Positions 16,657-25,984 of a stretch of DNA of 64,000 nucleotides are shown piece after piece. The position numbers were made by a program, and so were the translations under genes. How positions within the stretch are numbered: position 1 is the first letter of the stretch; the number at the start of each line of letters is the position of its first letter. The stretch is taken from contig NZ_FRFA01000008.1 in NCBI RefSeq assembly GCF_900143535.1, positions 1-64,000 on the forward strand. The letters run 5' to 3'. The DNA comes from Tateyamaria sp. Alg231-49. GTDB taxonomy: Bacteria; Pseudomonadota; Alphaproteobacteria; Rhodobacterales; Rhodobacteraceae. The notes below the pieces were generated by a model that saw only the letters and a program-made list of their open reading frames with translations, did not search any database and had not been told where the DNA came from.

Positions 16657-18441
16657 ATGGAGCCGGCATCGCAAAGTTCAGAGACCGACCAAACCCAACG
16701 CAGCGTTGGATGGCGTGTGCGTCTCGCGCTTATTATTCTTGTATGGGCTGCCATCGCGACGGTGTTTTTCACCAATCGGCTGCTGACGAACCAGTTCACT
16801 GAAACCACACGAAATCGAGCGGAACTGCGTCTGGCGCTTTATTCGGGCAACCTGCAAAGCGAGCTCAGTCAGAGTGCGATTGTGGCGCAACTACTGGCCC
16901 GCGACCCTGCACTGATTGGCGCGTTGAATTCGGCAGACTATCAGCAATCCACGCAACGCCTGATTTCATTTGTCGAAGAGACGGGCGCCGCAAACCTGAT
17001 GTTGATGGACAACGACGGGCGGGCTGTGGCCGCGACCGACCGCAATCGTCTGGGCACCAATCACCGCACTGATCCTTTCTTTCTCGATGCGTTGCGCACC
17101 AATGGCACGTCCTTCACGGTTACCCCGCGCGAGGCGGGCGGTTTTTCATTCACTTATTCGCGCAAAATCACGGCAGGCAGTGACGTTTTGGGCGTGATCG
17201 CGGTCGAGGTAGACCTGCAGAAATTCGAACAGGCATGGGCCGGGATTTCGGCGGCCGTGTTCGTCACCGACAGCGAAGGGCAGATCGTCCTTGCAACTGA
17301 ACCCCGCTGGCGTGGGCGCACAGAAGAAGCCGCCCTGGCCCAGCAAACTCCGCAGAGCGCAATCGAGCGTGCCATTCGTGCCACCGCCGATTGGACGGCC
17401 TTGCCTGCGGACGCCTACATTCAGGGCGAGGCGGTCATGCGGTTGGAAAGCCGCATACCCTTTCGCGGCTGGCGCATGACCTCTTTCACGACGTACGAGT
17501 CGGTGCGCGAGCGTGTGAATGGGGTATTGGCCCTCGAAATCATGGGATTCGCGCTGCTGCTGGCGCTGGCATTTTATGCGCTCAACCGCCGCTCGGCGCT
17601 GCGTCTGGCATTGTCCACGCGCGAGTCGGCAGAGCTTCGCCATCTCAACATCCAGCTACAGCAAGAAGTCGCCGAGCGCCAACGCGTGCAGGAAGACCTC
17701 GCCGTGGCCGAGCAAACCCTTGAACAATCATCAAAACTTGCCGCTTTGGGTGAAATGTCTGCGGCTGTCAGTCATGAGTTGAACCAGCCACTCGCGGCGA
17801 TGAAAACCTATCTGGCCGGTGCACGCCTTTTGCTGCGTCGCAATCGCCCGGATGAGGCGGTCGTCAGCTTTGGGCGCATCGATGACCTGATCGAACGAAT
17901 GGGCGCCATCACCCGCCAGCTCAAGTCCTATGCCCGCAAGGGCCAAGACGCGCTCAGCCCAGTAAACATGGGCGATGCGCTCGCCTCATCCTTGTCGATG
18001 ATGGAACCTCAGTTGCGCCAGAGGCGGGTTCAGATCAACCGAGTATTGCCGAGTGAGCCAGTGGAAGTGATGGGGGATCGTTTGCGTATCGAACAGGTGA
18101 TGGTCAACCTGTTGCGCAACGCCATCGACGCCACAAAAACGGTGCGCGCGCCGCAGATCGACATCATGTTGTCAGCAGGGGAAACCGCCACGTTGACCGT
18201 GCGCGACAACGGTCCCGGAATCGAGGATCTCGATGCCCTGTTCGAACCGTTTTATACCACCAAGCAGCCCGGCGACGGCGTTGGCTTGGGGCTTGCCATC
18301 TCATCCGGCATTGTCAACGATCTGGGTGGACGGCTCACGGCGCGCAACAGTACGTCTGACGGCGCCGTGTTCGAGATGCAATTGCCCATAATGGGTTCTG
18401 AGGCCGATAACGGCGACAGAAAAATTAAAGCGGCGGAGTAA
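16657..18441 (+). CDS. dctB: C4-dicarboxylate sensor kinase DctB
   Basis: A 594-residue membrane kinase with TM1 at about 20-40, a large periplasmic dCache-like sensor region (with NLMLMDNDGRAVAATDRNRLG), TM2 at about 292-312, then a coiled coil into the kinase core. The phospho-acceptor is in SHELNQPLAAMKTYLAGARLL, the motif typical of DctB, with NLLRNAIDAT and DNGPGIED for ATP binding. In relatives it senses succinate, malate or fumarate and drives DctD. A TTG at 16621 would add 12 residues; ATG 16657 is the more usual start. dctD follows after seven bases. Confidence 0.9.
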   Translation: MEPASQSSETDQTQRSVGWRVRLALIILVWAAIATVFFTNRLLTNQFTETTRNRAELRLALYSGNLQSELSQSAIVAQLLARDPALIGALNSADYQQSTQRLISFVEETGAANLMLMDNDGRAVAATDRNRLGTNHRTDPFFLDALRTNGTSFTVTPREAGGFSFTYSRKITAGSDVLGVIAVEVDLQKFEQAWAGISAAVFVTDSEGQIVLATEPRWRGRTEEAALAQQTPQSAIERAIRATADWTALPADAYIQGEAVMRLESRIPFRGWRMTSFTTYESVRERVNGVLALEIMGFALLLALAFYALNRRSALRLALSTRESAELRHLNIQLQQEVAERQRVQEDLAVAEQTLEQSSKLAALGEMSAAVSHELNQPLAAMKTYLAGARLLLRRNRPDEAVVSFGRIDDLIERMGAITRQLKSYARKGQDALSPVNMGDALASSLSMMEPQLRQRRVQINRVLPSEPVEVMGDRLRIEQVMVNLLRNAIDATKTVRAPQIDIMLSAGETATLTVRDNGPGIEDLDALFEPFYTTKQPGDGVGLGLAISSGIVNDLGGRLTARNSTSDGAVFEMQLPIMGSEADNGDRKIKAAE

Positions 18442-18448
18442 GTTTGAC

Positions 18449-19783
18449 ATGACCCAAGCCATGAAGATCGCCATTGTTGATGATGAACAGGATATGCGCC
18501 AGTCAATCAGCCAATGGCTGGCCCTTTCGGGCTACGACACTGAGACATTCGCCAGTGCCGAGGACGCGCTGAAAGTGCTTGGGCCTGATTACCCCGGCAT
18601 TGTCATTTCTGACATCCGGATGCCTGGCATGGACGGGATGCAATTCCTGAAAAAGCTGATGGGCAATGACAGTGCGCTGCCGGTGATCATGATCACCGGC
18701 CACGGCGATGTGCCGATGGCGGTCGAGGCGATGCGCGTTGGCGCGTTTGATTTTCTCGAAAAGCCGTTCAATCCTGATCGAATGTCCCAGCTGGCCAAGA
18801 AGGCAACCGGGCAGCGCAGGCTGGTCATGGATAACCGGGCCCTTCGCCGCGAATTGAGCGACGGCGGGCAATTGATGAAAAAGCTCATTGGTCAGTCTCC
18901 GGTCATGGAGCGGCTGCGTGAGGATATTCTCGACCTCGGTCAGGCCGATGGCCACGTTTTAATCGACGGTGAAACCGGCACAGGAAAGACTTTGGTCGCC
19001 CATGCGCTGCACGCCGTTGGATCACGTGCAGGCAAACGTTTTGTTCTGATCAGCTGTTCGGCCTGGGAAGAAGACGCGCTGGCCAAGCGACTGTTTGGCC
19101 CCATGAACCCTGAGGACGCACAATTGCCCGCGATCGAAGAGGCGCGAGGCGGCACGCTAGTCCTTGAGGATATCGAAGCCCTCAGCGAGACCTTGCAGGC
19201 TCGTCTGCTGAGCGTCATCAACGAACAGGGCACGCCAGCTGAGACGCGCATTGTGGGCATCTCCAATTTGCAAGAGGCCGGGCGCACCTGCGAAGACGCG
19301 CTGCGCCCCGATCTTTATTACCGCCTTGCGGCACTCAAGATCACCGTCCCACCTTTGCGGCAAAGGGGCGAAGACATCCTGACCCTGTTCACGCGGCTTA
19401 GCGATCAATTTGCGGATGAGTATGGCTGTGATGCGCCCAAAGTATCGGCGCAAGAGGCGGCACAACTGTTGCAGGCCCCTTGGCCGGGCAACGTGCGCCA
19501 GTTGATCAACATCGCCGAAAGGGCCGTTTTGCAGGCACGTCGAGGCACCGGGTCCATCGCATCGCTGCTGATGAACGATCACGAAGAAATGCAGCCCGTG
19601 ATGACGACGGAAGGCAAGCCGCTCAAAGAATACGTTGAGGCGTTCGAGCGGATGCTGATCGACAACACAATGCGCCGCCACAAGGGCTCGATCGCGTCTG
19701 TGATGGATGAGTTGTGCCTGCCACGCCGGACACTGAACGAGAAGATGGCCAAGTACGGCCTGCAACGGTCAGACTACCTCTGA
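18449..19783 (+). CDS. dctD: DctD-type response regulator lacking the GAFTGA loop
   Basis: A 444-residue regulator. The receiver has Asp55 in VISDIRMPGMDG. An AAA+ domain has Walker A GETGTGKT (173-181) but, between LFG and GGTLVLED (about 216-237), lacks the GAFTGA loop that contacts sigma-54. Walker B reads LVLEDIE instead of the usual DE order. A Fis-type helix-turn-helix ends the protein (SIASVMDELCLPRRTLNEKM). Canonical DctD activates C4-dicarboxylate transport with sigma-54. This one probably works with the housekeeping sigma factor, as described for Rhodobacter capsulatus NtrC. Pairing with dctB is clear; no TRAP transporter genes adjoin. Confidence 0.88.
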   Translation: MTQAMKIAIVDDEQDMRQSISQWLALSGYDTETFASAEDALKVLGPDYPGIVISDIRMPGMDGMQFLKKLMGNDSALPVIMITGHGDVPMAVEAMRVGAFDFLEKPFNPDRMSQLAKKATGQRRLVMDNRALRRELSDGGQLMKKLIGQSPVMERLREDILDLGQADGHVLIDGETGTGKTLVAHALHAVGSRAGKRFVLISCSAWEEDALAKRLFGPMNPEDAQLPAIEEARGGTLVLEDIEALSETLQARLLSVINEQGTPAETRIVGISNLQEAGRTCEDALRPDLYYRLAALKITVPPLRQRGEDILTLFTRLSDQFADEYGCDAPKVSAQEAAQLLQAPWPGNVRQLINIAERAVLQARRGTGSIASLLMNDHEEMQPVMTTEGKPLKEYVEAFERMLIDNTMRRHKGSIASVMDELCLPRRTLNEKMAKYGLQRSDYL

Positions 19784-19788
19784 TTCAA

Positions 19789-19824
19789 AGCGCGCAAATG
19801 TACAAAATTTGCGCGCTGTCTTTT
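19789..19824 (+). terminator. Intrinsic terminator after dctD
   Basis: An 11-bp perfect stem, AGCGCGCAAAT with ATTTGCGCGCT, around a seven-base loop, followed by GTCTTTT. It starts five bases after the dctD stop. Confidence 0.88.
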
Positions 19825-19960
19825 CATTCATGAGGCGATGCCGCGTGCGCCAGATGCCGCCGATCTTGGCATGGATGTACACGTCAGGGTTGACGAGCGG
19901 TCTTTGAACGCGTCCACTTATTTCACTTTATAAGACTACATTTTTTATTGGAGATTTATG

Positions 19961-20293
19961 ATGCGACGTTTTTCCATGGCCTTGGCCATATTCTCTTTTG
20001 CTGTCAGCCCTGCATTCGTTAGCGCTCAGGACAGCACAGCTTTGGACCGTACATCCATCGGCATTCAACGTTCTCTAGGGCAGGCAAAATTCCGACTGAC
20101 CGACAAAATGCGCGAAGAAATGCGCGGGGACAGTCAGATGAAGGAACTGACCTTAATCGCCATCGGTGGACTTGAACGTACGTGCTGGCCCAATCCCTTT
20201 ATGGCTTGCGGTTGTACTTTGGACGGGTTCGCGACCTCATGTTACTTTGTCGCGACGTGCCTTTCGGCAGGACTGTGCGAAATCGACAACTGA
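19961..20293 (+). CDS. Small secreted Cys-rich protein, unknown
   Basis: A 110-residue protein with a signal peptide ending VSAQD (about residue 22). The mature C-terminal third holds six cysteines (in RTCWPN, MACGCTL, TSCYF, ATCLS, GLCEI). They suggest a disulfide-stabilised periplasmic or extracellular protein. No family is recognised. Two adjacent ATG codons (19958 and 19961) are possible; the second has the better distance from GGAG. It has its own promoter region after the dctD terminator. Confidence 0.65.
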   Translation: MRRFSMALAIFSFAVSPAFVSAQDSTALDRTSIGIQRSLGQAKFRLTDKMREEMRGDSQMKELTLIAIGGLERTCWPNPFMACGCTLDGFATSCYFVATCLSAGLCEIDN

Positions 20294-20391
20294 CCTGAAG
20301 TGCCCGGCGGCATACTGCCGTCGGGACATTTCCATTTTCCCAGCCGCATGGCATTAACTTCCAAAAAAATCTACAGTGGGCAGGTCAGGGC

Positions 20392-21081
20392 ATGGAGCGG
20401 CCAGAGGCATTTCTTTTTGATATGGACGGTTTGCTGCTGGACAGCGAGCGGGTCTACCGCGACGTGGCTATCGAATTAATGCGACCCATGGGGTTCGACC
20501 ATGCGCAAGCAGAGGCGCATTTTATGACCCTTGTGGGCAATTCCGGGCCAAAAGGATTGCGCCGGATCGCCGCGTTTGCCGGATCACGGGAACGTGCTGT
20601 CGCCTTTAACGATGCTATGCATGCCGGGGTGAAGGCCGCGCTTGAAGCCCATGTTCCATTGCGTCCGATGGTGCGTGAAGCTCTTGCTGCATTGGCCGGG
20701 CAGGGTGCGCGTATGGCCGTTGTGACCTCTACGCACGGTGCCAATGCTCGCCGTCATCTGGCCCATTCCGGTTTGCTTGATCACTTCGAATTTGTGGTTG
20801 CCGGCGACGAAGTGCGCGCCAACAAACCAGATCCTGCGCCTTATCTTCAGGCGGCGGAATTCTTCGGAATGGACCCGCGTCACTGCGCCGCCTTCGAAGA
20901 CAGCGACCCGGGCACGACATCTGCAGTGACGGCGGGATGCCACACCACCCAAATCCCCGACCTGCGCCCAATCGGGCAAGCTTTGCCAGATCTTGGGCAA
21001 CGCGTCGCACCCAACCTTTGGGCCGCTCTTGAGGGTCTTGGGGTGCTCAAAGGCTCAGAAAGTTCGCTGACCCAAAGCTAA
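20392..21081 (+). CDS. HAD-family phosphatase (beta-phosphoglucomutase-like)
   Basis: A 229-residue HAD hydrolase. Motif I is FLFDMDGLLLDSE with the nucleophile Asp, motif II is the Thr in AVVTST, and motif III/IV is KPDPAPYL plus FEDSDPG. A helical cap lies between motifs I and II. Members dephosphorylate sugar phosphates or similar small molecules; the substrate cannot be named. The start ATG 20392 is close to the DMDG motif as usual. It is followed by the long leader of rne. Confidence 0.85.
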   Translation: MERPEAFLFDMDGLLLDSERVYRDVAIELMRPMGFDHAQAEAHFMTLVGNSGPKGLRRIAAFAGSRERAVAFNDAMHAGVKAALEAHVPLRPMVREALAALAGQGARMAVVTSTHGANARRHLAHSGLLDHFEFVVAGDEVRANKPDPAPYLQAAEFFGMDPRHCAAFEDSDPGTTSAVTAGCHTTQIPDLRPIGQALPDLGQRVAPNLWAALEGLGVLKGSESSLTQS

Positions 21082-21478
21082 CCTGTAATTGACCATTGTC
21101 TTTCTCCACCTGTTCACCTTATCTAACAGTACGGGATTGCGACGCTGTTTCGCGTCGCCCCGGATACGAGTTTCGCTGTCTACTTTGTTTTGGCGGGCCA
21201 GCCCCCGGACATGGCGACAGACCGATTGGGCCTCTCACGAGGCCACGAGATGCTGACGCAGGCACATGTCTTGCGCAGCTAATGAACGGATGCAGCGCCC
21301 TGAGGGGTAATTTGCGTCGGAGAAGAACCGCGATGACACGCGCAAGGACATTGAGAGTTCCAGCAGAAGGCCCCCCGGGTCAAGCCTGCCGCGTGCCGCA
21401 TATCGCCCAGACAAGACACGCATCACGACGGCCCGCCCCCCCAGGGGCGGTGCGGCCTGACGCGCGCAATGGACTTAA
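21082..21478 (+). promoter_or_regulatory. Long leader region of rne (397 bases)
   Basis: There is no gene in this stretch. Two stable hairpins can be drawn: GCGACGC with GCGTCGC at 21139-21158, and CCGCCCC with GGGGCGG at 21433-21450, the latter 28 bases before the start codon. In other bacteria RNase E controls its own mRNA through a structured leader. A similar role here is inference. Confidence 0.45.
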
Positions 21479-24181
21479 ATGGCTAAGAAAATGCTTATCG
21501 ATGCCACCCACGCGGAAGAGACCCGCGTTGTGGTGGTTGACGGAAACAAGGTCGAGGAATTTGACTTTGAATCCGAAAACAAACGCCAGCTTGCTGGCAA
21601 CATCTATCTTGCAAGAGTAACACGGGTTGAACCGTCGCTTCAGGCGGCGTTTGTGGACTATGGCGGCAATCGCCATGGTTTCCTTGCGTTCTCGGAAATC
21701 CACCCGGATTACTACCAGATCCCAGTCGCCGACCGTCAGGCGCTGATGGAGGAAGAACGCGCTTACGTCGAAGCCCAAAAGGCCCGCGACGAAGCAGACG
21801 AGAAACCCAAGCCCAAAAGACGCTCTCGCTCACGTGCCGCCGCCGCCAAGGACAAAGATCCCAAGGCGACACAAGAGATTGATGGCATGGAAACCATTGA
21901 CCTTGACGCAGATGCAGACGTCGAGGCTGAGGTGCCTGCGGATGAGGCGGCTTCGCCCATGGAAACCGTGGCAGAAACGCCTGTGGAAACGCCTGCATCA
22001 GATGAGACCGCTGAAGAAGCGACCGCAGACACGGACGCACCTGAGGATGATCAACCGGCCGCCGAAACAGTTGGCGACGACGATCAGGCCGTTGCCGAAG
22101 CAGACGGTGATGACGACGAAGATGACACGCCCAAAGGCTCTAACGCAGCCGCCAAGGACGACAGCATCGAATCCGTCGCCGACGAAGATGATCAGGAAGA
22201 CATCCGCCCTGCGCGCAAACCGCGCCCCAAGCGGTACAAGATTCAAGAAGTCGTCAAGGTTCGTCAGATCCTGTTGGTGCAAGTCGTCAAAGAAGAACGC
22301 GGCAATAAGGGCGCAGCTTTGACCACGTATCTGTCCCTTGCCGGGCGTTACTGTGTGCTGATGCCAAACACGGCCCGTGGTGGCGGGATTTCCCGCAAGA
22401 TCACCAACGCCGCCGACCGCAAGAAGCTGAAAGAAATCGCCAACGAGATCGACGTGCCCCAAGGCGCAGGACTGATCGTGCGCACGGCAGGTAGCCAGCG
22501 CACCAAGGCCGAGATCAAGCGGGACTATGAGTACCTCCAACGCCTGTGGGAACAGATCCGCGAGCTGACGCTGAAATCCATCGCGCCCGCCAAGATCTAC
22601 GAAGAAGGCGACCTGATCAAACGTTCGATCCGCGACCTGTACAACCGCGATATCGACGAAGTGTTTGTCGAAGGCGAGCGCGGCTACCGCACCGCCAAGG
22701 ACTTCATGAAGATGATCATGCCGTCCCACGCCAAGAACGTGAAACTCTATACTGAAAGTCTGCCGCTCTTCGCGCGCTATCAGGTCGAGACGTACCTTGG
22801 TGGTATGTTCAACCCGACTGTGCAGCTGAAATCCGGTGGTTACATCGTGATCGGTATCACCGAAGCGCTTGTGGCCATCGACGTAAACTCAGGTCGCTCC
22901 ACCAAGGAAGGGTCGATCGAAGACACGGCCCTCAAAACCAACCTTGAGGCGGCCGAGGAAGTCGCACGCCAGTTGCGTCTGCGTGACCTTGCAGGTCTGA
23001 TCGTCATCGACTTTATCGACATGGACGAGCGCAAGAACAACACAGCTGTCGAAAAGCGGATGAAGGACAAGCTGAAGACAGATCGCGCACGCATTCAGGT
23101 GGGTCGCATCTCGGGCTTCGGTCTGATGGAGATGTCCCGCCAGCGCCTGCGCCCCGGTATGATCGAGGCCACGACGCAGCCATGTAGTGCATGCCACGGA
23201 ACTGGTTTGATCCGCTCGGATGACAATCTGGCCCTGTCGATCCTGCGCCAGATCGAAGAAGAAGGCACACGCCGCCGTTCACGCGAAGTTCTGGTGAAAT
23301 GCCCCGTTGGCATCGCCAATTTCCTGATGAACCAGAAGCGCGAGCACATCGCCCAAATCGAAGGGCGCTATGGTCTGTCCGTGCGCATCGAAGGCGAACC
23401 GCATCTGATCAGCCCGGACTTCTCAATCGAAAAGTTCAAGACCGCAACGCGTGTTGTGAAGGCGGTAGAGACGGCTGTGGTGTCTGTGGACACGTCCCTG
23501 ATGGATCAGGTGGACGAAGATGACAGCGAGGTGATCGAAGACGAAGCACCTGCCGCCACAGGGCCCGCACCCGCGTCAGAGACAACGCAAGATGACGGCG
23601 AACAAAAGTCAAAACGCCGCCGCCGTCGTCGGCGCCGCGGTCGTGGCAAAGGGACTGGGCAAGACAACGCTGCGTCCGACGAAAATGCGTCGTCCGAAGA
23701 CACCCCTTCGGTCGAAACCACAGAGGATGCAGTAAGCTCGGAAACTGTGCCTGAAGAGGCCACAGAAGAGGATGCACCTGCACCCAAGAAGAAGCCGACG
23801 CGTACGCGCCGGTCGAAATCTGGCGAAAAGGCAAAGGACAAGGCCACGTCCGCAGAACCCGTTGCCGAAAGCACGACGCCCGAAGCCGTTGATGCCGCGT
23901 CTGAAACCGTTGATGCCGCGTCCGAAGGCGAGACAACCGCGGCGGAGCCCGAAGCCAAACCCGCTCCCAAGCCAAGACGGTCACGGGCCAAAGCACCCAA
24001 ACCTGCTCCTGAGACCGAAGTGGTGGTGCAAGAAGCGCCGGCACAAGAAGCGGTACCGGAGCCTGCTCCTGCGCCCGTCGCTGTCCCGCCAGCAGAGCCT
24101 GAGCCAGTCGCGGCTGAAACCGTGGTCGATGACGCACCACCAAAGCCGAAAAAGCGCGGCTGGTGGTCGCTGGGCAAATAA
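21479..24181 (+). CDS. rne: Ribonuclease E
   Basis: A 900-residue endoribonuclease and degradosome scaffold. The S1 domain is split by an acidic, low-complexity insertion (about residues 100-245), common in alphaproteobacterial RNase E. The DNase I-like catalytic Asp residues are in ALVAIDVNSGRS and LIVIDFIDMDE, and the zinc link is CSACHGTG. Residues from about 690 on are disordered, with an Arg tract (KRRRRRRRRGRG) and Glu/Pro/Ala-rich sequence, ending KKRGWWSLGK. The tail binds RNA and partner enzymes in relatives. A long leader precedes it and a strong terminator follows. Confidence 0.96.
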   Translation: MAKKMLIDATHAEETRVVVVDGNKVEEFDFESENKRQLAGNIYLARVTRVEPSLQAAFVDYGGNRHGFLAFSEIHPDYYQIPVADRQALMEEERAYVEAQKARDEADEKPKPKRRSRSRAAAAKDKDPKATQEIDGMETIDLDADADVEAEVPADEAASPMETVAETPVETPASDETAEEATADTDAPEDDQPAAETVGDDDQAVAEADGDDDEDDTPKGSNAAAKDDSIESVADEDDQEDIRPARKPRPKRYKIQEVVKVRQILLVQVVKEERGNKGAALTTYLSLAGRYCVLMPNTARGGGISRKITNAADRKKLKEIANEIDVPQGAGLIVRTAGSQRTKAEIKRDYEYLQRLWEQIRELTLKSIAPAKIYEEGDLIKRSIRDLYNRDIDEVFVEGERGYRTAKDFMKMIMPSHAKNVKLYTESLPLFARYQVETYLGGMFNPTVQLKSGGYIVIGITEALVAIDVNSGRSTKEGSIEDTALKTNLEAAEEVARQLRLRDLAGLIVIDFIDMDERKNNTAVEKRMKDKLKTDRARIQVGRISGFGLMEMSRQRLRPGMIEATTQPCSACHGTGLIRSDDNLALSILRQIEEEGTRRRSREVLVKCPVGIANFLMNQKREHIAQIEGRYGLSVRIEGEPHLISPDFSIEKFKTATRVVKAVETAVVSVDTSLMDQVDEDDSEVIEDEAPAATGPAPASETTQDDGEQKSKRRRRRRRRGRGKGTGQDNAASDENASSEDTPSVETTEDAVSSETVPEEATEEDAPAPKKKPTRTRRSKSGEKAKDKATSAEPVAESTTPEAVDAASETVDAASEGETTAAEPEAKPAPKPRRSRAKAPKPAPETEVVVQEAPAQEAVPEPAPAPVAVPPAEPEPVAAETVVDDAPPKPKKRGWWSLGK

Positions 24182-24187
24182 GATCAG

Positions 24188-24213
24188 GGGCGCACTTCAG
24201 GTGCGCCCTTTTT
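24188..24213 (+). terminator. Intrinsic terminator after rne
   Basis: An 8-bp stem (GGGCGCAC with GTGCGCCC) around a five-base loop and followed by five T. It begins six bases after the rne stop. Confidence 0.9.
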
Positions 24214-24230
24214 CTTTGTGCAGTGCCGGG

Positions 24231-24461
24231 TCAGCTTTTGCGGATCACATAGGTCTGGATGGGGCCGTGCAGTTCGCTTGAGATCAGCGTATGACCCGCT
24301 TCGGCACAAAAGTGTGGGACATCAACGATGGCCGCCGGATCATCAGCCTGCACGGTCAATGTCTCGCCAGCCTTAAGCGCCTGCAAGCGTTTGCGAGCCT
24401 TCAGGACTGGGAGGGGGCAAAGAAGGCCAGTGGCATCTAAACTGTGATCGGTGTCGCTCAT
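24231..24461 (-). CDS. tusA: TusA-family sulfurtransferase
   Basis: A 76-residue TusA-like protein with the persulfide-carrying Cys15 in LLCPLPVLKARK (the CPxP motif). Members relay sulfur for tRNA thiolation, molybdenum cofactor or sulfur oxidation. As a lone gene the exact acceptor is unclear. ATG 24461 is preferred to 24470 because homologues start just before the first strand. It is divergent from ccdA and convergent with rne. Confidence 0.9.
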   Translation of the reverse strand: MSDTDHSLDATGLLCPLPVLKARKRLQALKAGETLTVQADDPAAIVDVPHFCAEAGHTLISSELHGPIQTYVIRKS

Positions 24462-24554
24462 GCCTTTCACTTAGGCGCGATGTTTCAGACTGTCCACAGA
24501 CATGTGACTGCCCAAGGGCGTGACGTAGGCAACGTGCCGGGATAGGGGTGGAGC

Positions 24555-25307
24555 ATGTTTGGAATTGACATCATCGACGCGAGCCTGCTTCCGGCTATGA
24601 GCGTGGCCTTGCTGGCCGGCATTATCAGCTTTCTCAGCCCATGTGTTCTGCCAATCGTGCCGCCTTATCTGGCCTACATGTCGGGCATGAGCGTGTCAGA
24701 GATGTCAGACGGGCGATCAGAGCGCAACCGCGCCACCATCACGGCCCTGTTCTTTGTCCTCGGCCTTAGTACTGTGTTTTTGTTCCTTGGCTTTGCAGCA
24801 TCGGCATTTGGTGCGTTTTTCCTGTCCAACCAGGTGCTTTTCTCGCAGGTATCTGGGGTAGTCATCATGATATTTGGGCTGCATTTCCTGGGCGTGTTCC
24901 GCATCCCATTCCTCGATCAAGAAGCACGCATGGATGCAGGCGATCAGGGTGGCTCTTCCTTTGGGGCCTATGTGCTGGGGCTTGCCTTCGCCTTTGGCTG
25001 GACACCATGCATCGGGCCGCAACTGGGCGCGATCCTGACACTTGCCGCCTCTGAGGCGTCTGTGACGCGGGGCACGTTTCTTTTGGGTGTCTATGCGGCA
25101 GGCCTCGGCATTCCGTTCCTGTTGGCCGCAATGTTCATGAGCCGTGCGATGGGGTTCATGAACCGGATCAAGCCGCATATGGGGCTGATTGAAAAGGTGA
25201 TGGGTGGGCTGCTCTTGCTTGTGGGTGCGGCGATGCTGTTTGGGCTTTTCACACGCTTTTCGTTCTGGTTGCTTGAGCAGTTCCCGGTTTTGGCTACTTT
25301 TGGCTAA
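24555..25307 (+). CDS. ccdA: Cytochrome c biogenesis protein CcdA
   Basis: A 250-residue inner-membrane thiol transporter with six membrane segments. It carries reducing power from cytoplasmic thioredoxin to periplasmic proteins that keep the haem-binding cysteines of apocytochromes reduced. The two active cysteines are in FLSPCVLPIVPPYLAYMSG and FGWTPCIGPQLGAIL, each with the CcdA proline context. Full length. No other ccm gene adjoins. Confidence 0.95.
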   Translation: MFGIDIIDASLLPAMSVALLAGIISFLSPCVLPIVPPYLAYMSGMSVSEMSDGRSERNRATITALFFVLGLSTVFLFLGFAASAFGAFFLSNQVLFSQVSGVVIMIFGLHFLGVFRIPFLDQEARMDAGDQGGSSFGAYVLGLAFAFGWTPCIGPQLGAILTLAASEASVTRGTFLLGVYAAGLGIPFLLAAMFMSRAMGFMNRIKPHMGLIEKVMGGLLLLVGAAMLFGLFTRFSFWLLEQFPVLATFG

Positions 25308-25459
25308 GCAATTTGTGGCGCTAGTTTCGGTCAGACAACGGCCGAAAACCGCATCGAAGTCCGATTTCATATCAATACGCGGATGGGTTCAGAAGATCAG
25401 GGCAGGGTGCGTCATCGTGCAGGCTGCAAGTCAGACCCGAAAGGTCGCCGCAGGCTTGC

Positions 25460-25678
25460 TTAACGATCCGTCAAACGCTTCAGCACAAACACGCGGATGG
25501 CCGATGCCAGCCCCACTCCGGGCGCACGTTCAGCATCAATTTCACTGGCCAACGCATTGATCGGCTTGCCATCTGTCTCGGCGATGTCGCGAAAGGCGCG
25601 CCAGAACTCTGCCTCGAGGGACACGCTGGTGCGATGCCCTTTGAGGGTCAGAGAGTGTTTCTGCGGTCCGGCACTCAT
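25460..25678 (-). CDS. Ribbon-helix-helix domain protein
   Basis: A 72-residue protein with a ribbon-helix-helix pattern: the strand KGHRTSVSLEAEFW followed by two helices (RAFRDIAETDGKPINALASEID and LASAIRVFVLKRL). This is the small family common next to fumC in Rhodobacteraceae. It is probably a DNA-binding dimer, target unknown. It follows the DUF4169 gene by 90 bases on the same strand. Confidence 0.8.
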   Translation of the reverse strand: MSAGPQKHSLTLKGHRTSVSLEAEFWRAFRDIAETDGKPINALASEIDAERAPGVGLASAIRVFVLKRLTDR

Positions 25679-25768
25679 GGCCTACACCCGCTTGGCGCTC
25701 TGCTAGGGACGAACTGGATAATCATTTACACACACTTCACTTTTTACGGGTGCGTCTATCACATGGCA

Positions 25769-25984
25769 TTATGGCTTTTTGCCGCCCTGACCAGTGACAT
25801 CATCGGGCGATTTCAGGGCCTTTCCATCAAGGTCTCGCCTCAGACGCGCACGTTCAAGCCCGTCTGCTTCTTTTTGCACCTTACTGCGCCCATGAACCAC
25901 CACATTGGTATCCGCGCGCGCCTTAGCAGCCGCGCGCGCTCGTGCTTTACGCACTTTGTTCAGGTTGATGGGCGTTTCGCTCAC
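25769..25984 (-). CDS. DUF4169 family protein
   Basis: A 71-residue, very basic protein starting [25 protein letters not shown], matching the small DUF4169 family. It is likely helical and nucleic-acid-binding by composition; its role is unknown. Its ATG overlaps the fumC stop by four bases (25981-25984), so it is translationally coupled to fumarase. The RHH gene follows. This three-gene order recurs in the family Rhodobacteraceae. Confidence 0.85.
   Translation of the reverse strand: MSETPINLNKVRKARARAAAKARADTNVVVHGRSKVQKEADGLERARLRRDLDGKALKSPDDVTGQGGKKP

Noticed and set aside
21096-21620. 174-codon frame over the rne leader
   Set aside because: It overlaps the start of rne in another frame and has biased Arg/Cys/Pro composition.
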